Shown piece by piece: positions 1 to 8,667 of a stretch of DNA of 64,000 nucleotides. The DNA comes from Dorea_D hominis. GTDB taxonomy: Bacteria; Bacillota; Clostridia; Lachnospirales; Lachnospiraceae. Each line of letters begins with the position of its first letter. The stretch's first letter is position 1. Below the pieces are notes generated by a model that did no database searches, had not been told where the DNA came from, and was given only the letters and a program-made list of their open reading frames with translations. The translations under genes were made by a program, and so were the position numbers. The stretch spans positions 62,001-126,000 of the forward strand of contig NZ_JACOOY010000005.1 of the NCBI RefSeq assembly GCF_014287705.1, read 5' to 3'.

Positions 1-953
1 AGTCGTTCCAAGAAATTATTGACACTGCAGAAGCGGATATTAGAGAACTGATGAACATTCCGGATAACTATAAAGTGCTCTTTTTACAGGGTGGTGCATC
101 ACAGCAGTTTGCCATGATCCCGATGAACCTGATGAAGAACAGAGTGGCAGATTATATTATTACCGGACAGTGGGCAAAAAAAGCCGCAGCAGAAGCAGAA
201 AAATACGGAAAAGTAAACCGTATCGCATCTTCTGCTGATAAAACATTTTCTTATATCCCAGATTGCAGTGATCTCCCGGTTTCTGAAGATGCAGACTATG
301 TATATATTTGTGAAAATAATACGATTTATGGAACAAAATACAAAACATTACCGAATACAAAGGGCAAGACGCTGATAGCAGATGTATCTTCCTGCTTCCT
401 GTCCGAACCGGTAGATGTAAGCAAATATGGTGTGATCTATGGCGGTGTCCAGAAGAACATCGGACCTGCAGGAGTAGTGATTGTGATCATCCGTGAAGAT
501 CTGATCACAGAAGATGTACTGCCGGGTACACCGACAATGCTGACTTACAAGACACAGGCAGATGCAAAATCTCTGTATAACACACCACCGGCTTATGGCA
601 TTTATATTTGCGGAAAAGTATTTAAATGGCTGAAAAAACAGGGCGGTCTGGCTGCCATGAAAGAGCGTAATGAAAAGAAAGCAAAGATCCTGTATGATTA
701 TCTGGATCAGAGTAAACTGTTCAAAGGAACAGTTGTAAAAGAAGATCGTTCTCTGATGAATGTTCCTTTTGTTACAGGAGATGAAGAACTGGATGCGAAA
801 TTTGTAAAAGAAGCAAAAGCTGCAGGACTGGAGAATCTGAAAGGACATCGTACAGTCGGAGGTATGCGTGCAAGTATATACAATGCAATGCCGATTGAAG
901 GCGTAGAAGCATTAGTTGCATTTATGAAGAAATTTGAAGAGGAGAATCTGTAG
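1..953 (+). CDS. serC: Phosphoserine aminotransferase, 5' end cut by window
   Basis: SerC is a PLP-dependent class V aminotransferase that makes phosphoserine from 3-phosphohydroxypyruvate and glutamate in the cytosol. The frame is open from base 3, so the gene begins upstream of the window; roughly 45 residues of a normally ~360-residue protein are missing. Visible support includes the segment FLQGGASQQFAMIP that lies near the cofactor, the Schiff-base lysine in GGVQKNIGPAG (about bases 440-470), and the conserved C-terminal GGMRASIYNA. The stop codon lies one base before the serA ATG, and the serA ribosome binding site is inside the serC 3' end, so the two form a translationally coupled serine operon. 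Family assignment is very secure. Confidence 0.95.
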   Translation, partial: SFQEIIDTAEADIRELMNIPDNYKVLFLQGGASQQFAMIPMNLMKNRVADYIITGQWAKKAAAEAEKYGKVNRIASSADKTFSYIPDCSDLPVSEDADYVYICENNTIYGTKYKTLPNTKGKTLIADVSSCFLSEPVDVSKYGVIYGGVQKNIGPAGVVIVIIREDLITEDVLPGTPTMLTYKTQADAKSLYNTPPAYGIYICGKVFKWLKKQGGLAAMKERNEKKAKILYDYLDQSKLFKGTVVKEDRSLMNVPFVTGDEELDAKFVKEAKAAGLENLKGHRTVGGMRASIYNAMPIEGVEALVAFMKKFEEENL

Positions 954-954
954 T

Positions 955-2118
955 ATGTATAAATATCATTGCCTGAATCCAATCTCTCAGGTGGGGCTGG
1001 ATCAGTTGACAGAAGAATATACACCTGTAAACGAGGCGAAAGAAGCAGATGCGATTCTGGTCAGAAGCGCTGTTATGCATGAGATGGAATTTTCAAAAGA
1101 TCTGAAAGCAGTGGCAAGAGCCGGAGCCGGCGTGAATAACATTCCATTGGAGCGATGCGCAGAAGAAGGTATTGTTGTATTTAATACACCGGGTGCAAAC
1201 GCAAACGGAGTTAAAGAACTGGTGCTGGCAGGCATGCTGCTCGCATCCAGAGATATCATTGGCGGTATTGGCTGGGTACAGGAAAATGAAGAAGACGGCA
1301 ATATTGCCAAAGACGCAGAAAAGGCGAAGAAAGCATTTGCAGGCTGTGAGCTGGAAGGAAAGAAACTTGGAGTGATCGGTCTTGGAGCAATCGGAGTTCT
1401 GGTTGCCAATGCAGCGACACACCTTGGCATGGATGTGTATGGATATGATCCGTATGTGTCTGTTGATTCTGCATGGAGACTTTCCAGAAGTATCCATCAT
1501 GCTAAAACAGTGGATGAGTTATACAGTGACTGTGATTATATTACGATTCATGTTCCGGCACTGGACAGCACAAAAGGAATGATCGATAAGCATGCGATTA
1601 GTCTGATGAAAGACGGAGTAGTAATACTGAATTTTGCAAGAAATATTCTTGTAGATGAAGAAGCAATGGTAGATGCACTTGTATCCGGACATGTGAAACA
1701 TTACGTGACAGATTTCCCGACACCTACAGTGACAGGAGTAAAAGGTGCAATTGTTATCCCGCATCTGGGAGCATCTACAGAAGAAGCAGAAGACAATTGT
1801 GCAGTAATGGCAGCAAAACAGCTGAAAGATTATCTGGAAAATGGAAATATAAAAAATTCTGTCAATTATCCGGACTGTGATATGGGCATTCGTGGAGAGA
1901 ATACGAGATTATTGCTTCTGCACCACAATGTACCGAATATGATCGGCCAGTTTACAACGATTTTGGCAAAAGATAATATGAATATTGCAGATCTTACAAA
2001 TAAGAGTAAAGGTAAATATGCATATACAATGATCGACATTGATTCACCGGTGCCGGCAGGTGTTGTAGAAGAATTAAAAGCGGTAGGAGAGGTACTCCGG
2101 GTTCGTATTCTGGCTTAA
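955..2118 (+). CDS. serA: D-3-phosphoglycerate dehydrogenase, short ACT type
   Basis: SerA oxidises 3-phosphoglycerate to 3-phosphohydroxypyruvate with NAD, the first step of serine synthesis. The protein has 387 residues. A substrate-binding half is followed by a Rossmann fold with GVIGLGAIG, then the FAR, E and H residues of the D-2-hydroxyacid dehydrogenase active site (NFARN, IPHLGAST). A C-terminal ACT domain starts near residue 320 (HHNVPNMIGQFTTIL) and probably senses an amino acid. A longer frame from a TTG at 934 is open, but the ATG at 955 has GAGGAG at the right distance and matches the family N-terminus MYKYHCLNPIS. It is coupled to serC. A terminator follows at 2139. Confidence 0.95.
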   Translation: MYKYHCLNPISQVGLDQLTEEYTPVNEAKEADAILVRSAVMHEMEFSKDLKAVARAGAGVNNIPLERCAEEGIVVFNTPGANANGVKELVLAGMLLASRDIIGGIGWVQENEEDGNIAKDAEKAKKAFAGCELEGKKLGVIGLGAIGVLVANAATHLGMDVYGYDPYVSVDSAWRLSRSIHHAKTVDELYSDCDYITIHVPALDSTKGMIDKHAISLMKDGVVILNFARNILVDEEAMVDALVSGHVKHYVTDFPTPTVTGVKGAIVIPHLGASTEEAEDNCAVMAAKQLKDYLENGNIKNSVNYPDCDMGIRGENTRLLLLHHNVPNMIGQFTTILAKDNMNIADLTNKSKGKYAYTMIDIDSPVPAGVVEELKAVGEVLRVRILA

Positions 2119-2138
2119 AATTATAGGACAGATGATGC

Positions 2139-2182
2139 AATCCCCTTGATTTTCAGTAATTGGAATTCAAGGGGATTTTTGT
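2139..2182 (+). terminator. Rho-independent terminator of serC-serA
   Basis: An 11-bp perfect inverted repeat (AATCCCCTTGA at 2139-2149 and its complement at 2167-2177) is followed by a T-rich run. It sits 20 bases past the serA stop and ends the serine operon. Confidence 0.85.
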
Positions 2183-2226
2183 AACAATCTTAAAGGATTC
2201 TTAATAAAAAAGTAATATTACTTTCA

Positions 2227-2255
2227 TTGCGAATTATGTCGAAGAAGAGTATACT
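2227..2255 (+). promoter_or_regulatory. Sigma-A promoter of the polysaccharide deacetylase
   Basis: TTGCGA (2227-2232), a 17-bp spacer and TATACT (2250-2255) lie about 43 bases before the start codon. Spacing is ideal and both boxes are close to consensus. Confidence 0.6.
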
Positions 2256-2297
2256 GAATAAGTGTTGAAAAAGATTATGGAATGAGGGGGAATACGA

Positions 2298-3788
2298 ATG
2301 AGTGGCACAAGGCATCAATATGGAATTAAGCAACATGAGCAGAGACGAAAAAGGGATCGGCAGATGCGCTGTCTGATTACAATTGTCGCAGTATGTATCG
2401 TATTAATTCTTGCATATATGATAGCCGGAGTTCTTCGTAAAAAAGCTGTACTGACACTGCAATTTGAGAATGTTGCAATATTGCAGGGAGAAGATGTTCC
2501 AACATTGAAGGCGAAGGTAAAAGTTGAGAAGGATGATGGACCTACGTTGGACAAGAAAAGCAAATATACATCAAAGGATTTTATCAGAGATCTGAAAAAG
2601 GGAAAAGGCTATAAGATTATCTGTAAAGTTGATCCGAAGACAGAGGGAAGTTATAAAGCAACAATTAAGCTGAGTGAGTCCTTACAGAAGAAGCTGGATG
2701 ATGACTGGAGTAAGAAAATACAGCTTACAGTCAAGGACGGAAAAGTCCGTGTAAAGAATAAAGTCGGACGGTGGGAGAAGAATAAATTTAAACGTTACGA
2801 TGGTACTTATGTCAAATCTGATTTTGTTGTATCCCGTGGTGATACTTATTATTTTGATGAGAATGGCAAGATGGCGACTGGCTGGCATACAATTAAGAGT
2901 ACAACATATCATTTCAATAAAAAAGGAATCATGCAGACCGGCTGGCAGAAGAATGGCTCGGATAAGTATTATATGACGAAGTCCGGAGGAGCAGTAACCG
3001 GCTGGCAGAAGATTGGAAAGAATACATATTATTTTGAAAATGATGGAAAGATGGTAACCGGCGAAGTGAATATTGGTCTGTCTGTCTGCAAATTTGACAA
3101 AAAAGGTAATCTGATTTCTAAAAAAGCGGGAAAAGTTGATCCGAAGAAACCTATGGTAGCGCTTACATTTGATGATGGCCCGGGACCAAGAACGCTGGAG
3201 CTGTTGAAGGCATTGGAGAAGTACAACGCACATGCAACATTCTTTATGGTCGGACAGAATGTTTCTATTCATAAAGATGCATTGAAGAAGATGAAAGAGA
3301 TTGGTTGTGAGTTGGGAAATCATTCTTATAATCATGCGAATCTTTCAAAACAGGATGCCAAGGGCCTGAAGGATCAGGTAGATAAGACCAATGATCTGAT
3401 AAAAGGAATAGTCGGAAGAGGAGCAACTGTGCTTCGACCTCCATATGGAGCAATCGGTGGTGTTATGCATGAGAAGGTTAAGATGCCGATGATCCTGTGG
3501 AATATTGATACTTTAGACTGGAAGACAAGAAATGCGCAGAAGACGATTGAAACGGTTATGAACAATGTAGGGGATGGTGATATCGTCCTGATGCATGATA
3601 TTCATACAGAAAGTGTGGATGCTGCATTGAAACTGATCCCGAAACTGGAAAAAGAGGGCTATCAACTTGTGACAATTTCTGAGATGGCAGAAGCCAAAGG
3701 TCAGAAGCTGGAGAATGGTGAGAAGTATTGTGACTTTACGGCAAAGACACTAAGCAGAGCAAAAGAAAATCAGGAATCAGAAGAATAG
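2298..3788 (+). CDS. Membrane-anchored polysaccharide deacetylase with cell-wall-binding repeats
   Basis: A 496-residue protein with a basic N-terminus and one membrane segment (about residues 26-46), so the rest should lie outside the cell. Residues ~170-275 hold several aromatic/glycine repeats of the choline-binding/CW_binding type (for example YYFDENGKMATGW and YYFENDGKMVTGE). The C-terminal third is a NodB-type CE4 deacetylase domain: TFDDGPG with base D292 and metal ligand D293, HSYNH with metal ligands H342 and H346, RPPYG, DTLDW and LMHDIH. All catalytic motifs are intact. By family it removes acetyl groups from peptidoglycan N-acetyl sugars or a related polymer; the substrate is not shown by sequence. 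GAGGGGGA precedes the ATG. It is monocistronic, with its own promoter and terminator. Confidence 0.88.
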   Translation: MSGTRHQYGIKQHEQRRKRDRQMRCLITIVAVCIVLILAYMIAGVLRKKAVLTLQFENVAILQGEDVPTLKAKVKVEKDDGPTLDKKSKYTSKDFIRDLKKGKGYKIICKVDPKTEGSYKATIKLSESLQKKLDDDWSKKIQLTVKDGKVRVKNKVGRWEKNKFKRYDGTYVKSDFVVSRGDTYYFDENGKMATGWHTIKSTTYHFNKKGIMQTGWQKNGSDKYYMTKSGGAVTGWQKIGKNTYYFENDGKMVTGEVNIGLSVCKFDKKGNLISKKAGKVDPKKPMVALTFDDGPGPRTLELLKALEKYNAHATFFMVGQNVSIHKDALKKMKEIGCELGNHSYNHANLSKQDAKGLKDQVDKTNDLIKGIVGRGATVLRPPYGAIGGVMHEKVKMPMILWNIDTLDWKTRNAQKTIETVMNNVGDGDIVLMHDIHTESVDAALKLIPKLEKEGYQLVTISEMAEAKGQKLENGEKYCDFTAKTLSRAKENQESEE

Positions 3789-3802
3789 AAGTTATAAATA
3801 AA

Positions 3803-3848
3803 AAGGAAAGATGATTCGCAGAGTATGCAAGTCACCTTTCTTTTTTTG
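3803..3848 (+). terminator. Terminator after polysaccharide deacetylase
   Basis: An imperfect stem (GGAAAGATGATT pairing with AAGTCACCTTTC) is followed by a run of about ten T. It closes the deacetylase transcript. Confidence 0.75.
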
Positions 3849-3946
3849 CTGTTGTTGTATTAGTATAAATTGCCGATAACAGATTCTCCCAGGTATTATA
3901 ATAATTTGGAAGAATTGTTATCATCATTTTATAATCTATGTAAGAA

Positions 3947-5140
3947 TTAAATAATATGTCTGGCAGCAAGATCAGTGTTATGTCTGTCGAGCAGTTTGTG
4001 AATCTTATCTGTCGGAACGAGTACGGAACTCATTGTGATATCATGATTCAGAGAATCGATGATCAGCGCAATGAATTTACTCATATCGGCAACTACGAAA
4101 TAAGGCTTCTCAAGTGCAGTCGGTGGAAGATAAGTAAGGTTTGTTGTAATTACGCGGTCGATATACCCTGCTTCATAATATTCATCAAACTTTTCAAAGC
4201 CTTCTGTAAATAAGCCGAAAGTTGTGCAGACAAATACACGGCGGGCGCCACGCTCTTTGATCTGTTTTGCAACGTCTAACATACTCTCACCGGAAGAAAT
4301 CATATCATCAATGATGATAATGTTCTTGCCCTTGATATCTGTACCGAGAAATTCGTGGGCAACGATCGGGTTTTTCCCATTTACGATGGTAGAATAATCA
4401 CGGCGTTTGTAGAACATTCCCATATCTACACCAAGTACGTTTGAAAAATAAACGGCACGATGCATTGCACCTTCATCCGGGCTTACGATCATCAGATGAT
4501 CTTTGTCTACAATCAGATCCGGTTCAGCGCGGAGCAGTGCTTTCATAAACTGATACGGTGGGTTGAAACTGTCAAATCCGTGTAATGGAATTGAATTCTG
4601 TACACGTGGATCATGAGCATCGAAAGTGATGATATTGCTGACACCCATATCGATCAGTTCCTGAAGTGCGAGTGCACAGTCCAGAGATTCTCGTTTGGTA
4701 CGTTTATGCTGTCTGCTCTCATACAGAAATGGCATGATTACATTCACACGGTGTGCTTTTCCGTTTGCAGCAGAAATGATTCGTTTCAGATCCTGATAAT
4801 GATCATCCGGTGACATATGGTTCAAATGACCACTTACAGTATAGGTTAAACTGTAGTTGCAGACGTCAACCATTACAAAAAGATCTTTTCCACGGATGGA
4901 TTCACCAAGAAGTCCCTTGGATTCACCAGTGCCGAAACGTGGACAGTCACAGTCAATCAGATAGTTGTCGGTACTGTACGCACGGAATAAAGGAGAAGTG
5001 TGATTCTCTGTCAGTGTGTTCTGGCGAAAAGAAACAATATAATCATTTACTTTCTTTCCGAGATCAATACAACTTGCATGTGCGGCAATCTTTAACGGTG
5101 CCACCGGTAAAGAGGATTCCATTAATTTTATGTTTGGCAT
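3947..5140 (-). CDS. prs: Ribose-phosphate pyrophosphokinase (PRPP synthetase), long clostridial type
   Basis: It makes PRPP from ribose 5-phosphate and ATP, feeding purine, pyrimidine, histidine and tryptophan synthesis. It has 397 residues, longer than the usual ~315, with an N-terminal extension. The two tandem type I PRTase folds are visible. The PRPP-binding loop IIIIDDMISSGES lies near residue 278, and the segment MPFLYESRQHKRTKRES matches the ATP/flexible-loop region of Prs proteins. Many clostridia carry this long form, sometimes beside a classical prs, so the extra length may reflect a paralogue with different regulation. AAGGAG sits before the ATG, and it is transcribed alone on the minus strand. 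Family assignment is strong; being the only Prs of the cell is not shown. Confidence 0.85.
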   Translation of the reverse strand: MPNIKLMESSLPVAPLKIAAHASCIDLGKKVNDYIVSFRQNTLTENHTSPLFRAYSTDNYLIDCDCPRFGTGESKGLLGESIRGKDLFVMVDVCNYSLTYTVSGHLNHMSPDDHYQDLKRIISAANGKAHRVNVIMPFLYESRQHKRTKRESLDCALALQELIDMGVSNIITFDAHDPRVQNSIPLHGFDSFNPPYQFMKALLRAEPDLIVDKDHLMIVSPDEGAMHRAVYFSNVLGVDMGMFYKRRDYSTIVNGKNPIVAHEFLGTDIKGKNIIIIDDMISSGESMLDVAKQIKERGARRVFVCTTFGLFTEGFEKFDEYYEAGYIDRVITTNLTYLPPTALEKPYFVVADMSKFIALIIDSLNHDITMSSVLVPTDKIHKLLDRHNTDLAARHII

Positions 5141-5184
5141 AATAATCTCCTTAAGTATATTTTTTCGCTTATAGCTCTTATTTA

Positions 5185-5214
5185 TTTATACCACTATTTA
5201 TAGGAACAGGTCAA
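5185..5214 (-). promoter_or_regulatory. Promoter of the PRPP synthetase gene
   Basis: Read on the minus strand: TTGACC (5214-5209), an 18-bp spacer and TATAAA (5190-5185), about 45 bases before the start codon. Confidence 0.55.
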
Positions 5215-5242
5215 TCTTTCCAAATGACTATTTTTCCTCTTC

Positions 5243-5271
5243 TTGTCAATTCTGTCTATGTAAGTTATAAT
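5243..5271 (+). promoter_or_regulatory. Promoter of the DUF512-der operon
   Basis: TTGTCA (5243-5248), a 17-bp spacer and a perfect TATAAT (5266-5271) lie 36 bases before the DUF512 gene. It is divergent from the PRPP synthetase promoter. Confidence 0.7.
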
Positions 5272-5306
5272 AATATAGTTAAAGAGAAAGGAAACAGGGC
5301 GTATAT

Positions 5307-6626
5307 ATGAAACATGTACACATTGTTGATAAAGTTCTTCCGGGAAGTATCGCAGAAGAACTGGAAATTGAAAAAGGAGACAGGCTGATTTCGATCAACG
5401 GACAGGAGATTGGGGATGTTTTTGACTATCACTTTCTGGTAAATGATGACTTTCTGACGGTGCTCATTGAAAAGTCGACGGGAGAACAGTGGGAACTGGA
5501 GATTGAGAAAGATTACGAGGATGATCTGGGAATTGAATTTGGACAGGGACTGATGGATGAATATCGTTCCTGCAGGAATAAATGTATGTTTTGCTTTATT
5601 GATCAGATGCCGAAGGGGATGCGCGAGACATTATATTTTAAAGATGATGATTCTAGACTGTCTTTTTTACAGGGGAATTATATCACCCTGACGAATATGA
5701 GTGATGATGATGTGGACCGTATCATACGGTATCATCTGGAGCCGATCAATATATCCTTTCATACGACGAACCCAGAACTTCGCTGTAAGATGCTGCATAA
5801 CCGGTTTGCAGGTGAAGCACTTAAGAAGATCGACCGGCTGTATGAAGGTGGAATTACGATGAACGGTCAGATCGTATTATGTAAAGGTGTGAACGATGGC
5901 GAGGAGCTGGAGAGGAGCATACGTGACATGATGAAGTATCTTCCGTGTCTTCAGAGCGTGTCGGTTGTACCGGTTGGGCTTACGAAATACAGAGAAGGAC
6001 TGTATCCGCTGGAATCATTCACGAAGGAAGATGCGAAAGAAGTGCTGTCCATTATCCATAAATGGCAGAAAAAGGCATATGATGAATATGGTTATCATTT
6101 CATTCATGCCGGAGATGAATGGTATATTCTCGCTGAAGAAGAGATGCCGGAAGAGGAACGCTATGATGGTTATCTGCAACTGGAGAACGGTGTTGGCATG
6201 ATGCGGCTTTTACAGAATGAATTTGCAGAAGAATATGCCGGGCTGGAGGGGGATGACACAGAACGTGAAGTGTCAATTGCGACAGGAGTGCTGGCGTATC
6301 CATTGATTTGTAGGATGGCATCGGCGATTGAAAAGAAATACACAAAGACAAAGATCCATGTCTATGGTATACGCAATGATTTCTTTGGAGAGAAGATTAC
6401 CGTGTCAGGGTTGATTACCGGAAGAGATCTGATCAGCCAGCTTACGGATCAGCCGCTTGGAACATGTCTGCTTCTTCCATGTAATATGGTGCGTATACAG
6501 GAGCAGGATTTTCTGGACGATCTGACAAGAGATCAGGTAGAAGAGGCTTTACAAGTAAAGACAGATATTGTAAAATCAAGCGGGCGAGATTTTATAGAAG
6601 CCGTTTTGAAACACGAAAAAGAATAA
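5307..6626 (+). CDS. DUF512 family PDZ/radical SAM-like protein
   Basis: A 439-residue member of the conserved DUF512 family found beside der in clostridia. The N-terminus (residues 1-70) is a PDZ-like fold with DKVLPGSIAEELEIEKGD. Next comes an iron-sulphur motif C89-x3-C93-x2-C96 (CRNKCMFCF) of radical SAM type, then a central TIM-barrel-like region (NISFHTTNPELRCKML, MNGQIVLCKGVND) and the C-terminal DUF512 domain. The reaction is unknown. Constant linkage with the ribosome-assembly GTPase Der suggests, but does not prove, a role tied to ribosome or envelope biogenesis. AGAAAGGAAA precedes the ATG at modest strength. It heads the operon with der, plsY and gpsA. Confidence 0.85.
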   Translation: MKHVHIVDKVLPGSIAEELEIEKGDRLISINGQEIGDVFDYHFLVNDDFLTVLIEKSTGEQWELEIEKDYEDDLGIEFGQGLMDEYRSCRNKCMFCFIDQMPKGMRETLYFKDDDSRLSFLQGNYITLTNMSDDDVDRIIRYHLEPINISFHTTNPELRCKMLHNRFAGEALKKIDRLYEGGITMNGQIVLCKGVNDGEELERSIRDMMKYLPCLQSVSVVPVGLTKYREGLYPLESFTKEDAKEVLSIIHKWQKKAYDEYGYHFIHAGDEWYILAEEEMPEEERYDGYLQLENGVGMMRLLQNEFAEEYAGLEGDDTEREVSIATGVLAYPLICRMASAIEKKYTKTKIHVYGIRNDFFGEKITVSGLITGRDLISQLTDQPLGTCLLLPCNMVRIQEQDFLDDLTRDQVEEALQVKTDIVKSSGRDFIEAVLKHEKE

Positions 6627-6672
6627 CAGATAACAAAAGATTCATAAAGATATAAAGTATAGGAGATAAAAG

Positions 6673-8001
6673 ATGAGTAAACCAGTAGTGGCTATCGTAG
6701 GAAGGCCGAATGTAGGAAAGTCAACGCTTTTCAATGTGCTGGCAGGCGAGAAGATATCGATTGTAAAAGATACTCCGGGAGTAACAAGAGATCGTATTTA
6801 TGCAGACACCAGCTGGCTTGACAGAGACTTTACATTAATCGATACCGGTGGTATTGAACCAGAGAGCAAGGATATTATTATTTCACAGATGAGAGAGCAG
6901 GCGCAGATCGCAATTGATACTGCGGATGTGATCGTTTTCATTACAGATGTAAGACAGGGACTGGTGGATGCCGATTCGAAAGTAGCAGATATGCTCAGAC
7001 GTTCCGGCAAACCGGTCGTGCTTGTTGTCAATAAAGTGGACAGTTTTCAGAAATTCATGGCAGATGTATATGAGTTTTATAATCTGGGAATCGGTGATCC
7101 ACATCCGATTTCTGCATCTTCACGTCTCGGGATCGGCGATATGTTAGATGCTGTGATCAAGTATTTTCCGAAACATACCGGGGAAGAGGAAGAGGATGAA
7201 CGTCCACGCGTGGCAATCGTCGGCAAGCCGAATGTTGGAAAGTCTTCGATCATCAACAAGCTGGTCGGAGAAGACCGTGTAATCGTATCAGATATTGCCG
7301 GTACAACAAGAGATGCAATTGATACGAACATTATGCATAATGGAAAAGAATATGTATTTATCGATACAGCAGGACTCCGCCGCAAGAATAAGATCAAAGA
7401 AGAACTGGAACGTTACAGTATTATCCGTACAGTAACTGCGGTGGAACGTGCAGATGTGGTGCTGATCGTGATCGATGCAGAAGAAGGCGTGACAGAACAG
7501 GATGCGAAGATTGCCGGGATCGCACATGAGAGAGGAAAAGGCATCATTATTGTTGTGAACAAATGGGATGCAATTGAGAAGAATGATAAGACAATGCGTG
7601 AGTATGAGAATGAAGTTCGAAGAATTCTTTCATTTATGCCTTATGCAGAGATTATGTATGTGTCTGCAAAGACGGGGCAGAGACTTCCGAAATTATTCGA
7701 TATGATCGACATGGTGATCGAGAATCAGACACTTCGTGTTGCTACAGGTGTCCTGAATGAGATTATGTCAGAGGCGGTTGCCATGCAGCAGCCACCGTCA
7801 GACAAAGGAAAACGTCTGAAGCTTTACTATATTACGCAGGTTGCGGTTAAACCGCCGAGTTTTGTCATCTTTGTAAATGACAAAGAGCTAATGCATTTTT
7901 CATATACCAGATATCTGGAGAATAAGATCAGGGAAGCTTTTGGCTTTAAGGGAACTTCACTGAAGTTTTTTATTCGTGAGCGAAAGGAGAAAGACCGTTA
8001 G
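6673..8001 (+). CDS. der: Ribosome assembly GTPase Der (EngA)
   Basis: Der is a double-GTPase needed for 50S ribosomal subunit maturation. The 442 residues are of normal length. Two complete G domains can be read: the first with GRPNVGKS (residues 10-17), DTGG and NKVD, the second with GKPNVGKS (near 180), DTAG and NKWD. A C-terminal KH-like domain ends in a basic tail. AGGAGATAAAAG lies just before the ATG. It sits 46 bases after the DUF512 gene and 2 bases before plsY, so co-transcription is clear. Confidence 0.97.
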   Translation: MSKPVVAIVGRPNVGKSTLFNVLAGEKISIVKDTPGVTRDRIYADTSWLDRDFTLIDTGGIEPESKDIIISQMREQAQIAIDTADVIVFITDVRQGLVDADSKVADMLRRSGKPVVLVVNKVDSFQKFMADVYEFYNLGIGDPHPISASSRLGIGDMLDAVIKYFPKHTGEEEEDERPRVAIVGKPNVGKSSIINKLVGEDRVIVSDIAGTTRDAIDTNIMHNGKEYVFIDTAGLRRKNKIKEELERYSIIRTVTAVERADVVLIVIDAEEGVTEQDAKIAGIAHERGKGIIIVVNKWDAIEKNDKTMREYENEVRRILSFMPYAEIMYVSAKTGQRLPKLFDMIDMVIENQTLRVATGVLNEIMSEAVAMQQPPSDKGKRLKLYYITQVAVKPPSFVIFVNDKELMHFSYTRYLENKIREAFGFKGTSLKFFIRERKEKDR

Positions 8002-8003
8002 TT

Positions 8004-8648
8004 ATGGAACGTATCGTATGTTTGGTGATCGGCTATATATTTGGACTGTTCCAGACCGGTTATCTCTATGGAAAGGCACATCATGTAGATATCCGCAAAC
8101 AGGGAAGCGGCAACGCAGGAACAACGAATGCACTCCGCACAATGGGCTGGAAAGCAGGAGCGGTGACATTTTTAGGTGACTGCTTCAAATGTGTATTCGC
8201 AGTAGTGGTCGTGCATCTTCTGTTTGCGAAAAATTATGGAGACATTCTTCCGCTTCTTTCTATGTATGCAGGAATGGGTGCGGTGCTTGGACACAACTAT
8301 CCGTTTTACATGCATTTTAAAGGAGGCAAGGGAATTGCGGCTACGGCAGGTCTTCTTGTCAGTACAACAAATGTATGGATGGTACTGATCTGTCTTGTGT
8401 CTTTCGTTTTGATCGTAGGAGTGACCAGATATGTATCACTCGGATCACTGGCAGTTGTTATCATTTATCTGATAGAGATTATTGTATATGGGAAGATGGG
8501 CGGATTTGGAATGCAGGGTGCGCATTTAATGGAAATGTATATTATCGCTGCACTTCTGATGCTGTCTGCATTTTACAAGCACAAAGAAAATATCAAACGT
8601 CTGTTAGCCGGTACAGAGAACAAACTCAGTGTCGGTAAAAATAAATAA
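8004..8648 (+). CDS. plsY: Glycerol-3-phosphate acyltransferase PlsY
   Basis: PlsY is an integral membrane enzyme that transfers an acyl group from acyl-phosphate to glycerol 3-phosphate, the first step of phospholipid synthesis. It has 214 residues with about five to six hydrophobic segments. The family signatures are present: GSGNAGTTNALR near residue 36, GHNYPFYMHFKGGKGIAATAG, and a late AGTEN tail. The start codon follows the der stop by 2 bases, with the ribosome binding site inside der (GCGAAAGGAG). It is followed directly by gpsA, which makes the glycerol 3-phosphate it uses, a functional pairing common in Firmicutes. Confidence 0.95.
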   Translation: MERIVCLVIGYIFGLFQTGYLYGKAHHVDIRKQGSGNAGTTNALRTMGWKAGAVTFLGDCFKCVFAVVVVHLLFAKNYGDILPLLSMYAGMGAVLGHNYPFYMHFKGGKGIAATAGLLVSTTNVWMVLICLVSFVLIVGVTRYVSLGSLAVVIIYLIEIIVYGKMGGFGMQGAHLMEMYIIAALLMLSAFYKHKENIKRLLAGTENKLSVGKNK

Positions 8649-8667
8649 AATGTTAGGAGGAGGTATT

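Noticed and set aside
1002..1430. Antisense frames across serA and many other genes
   Set aside because: They are shadows of well-supported genes with no start signals.
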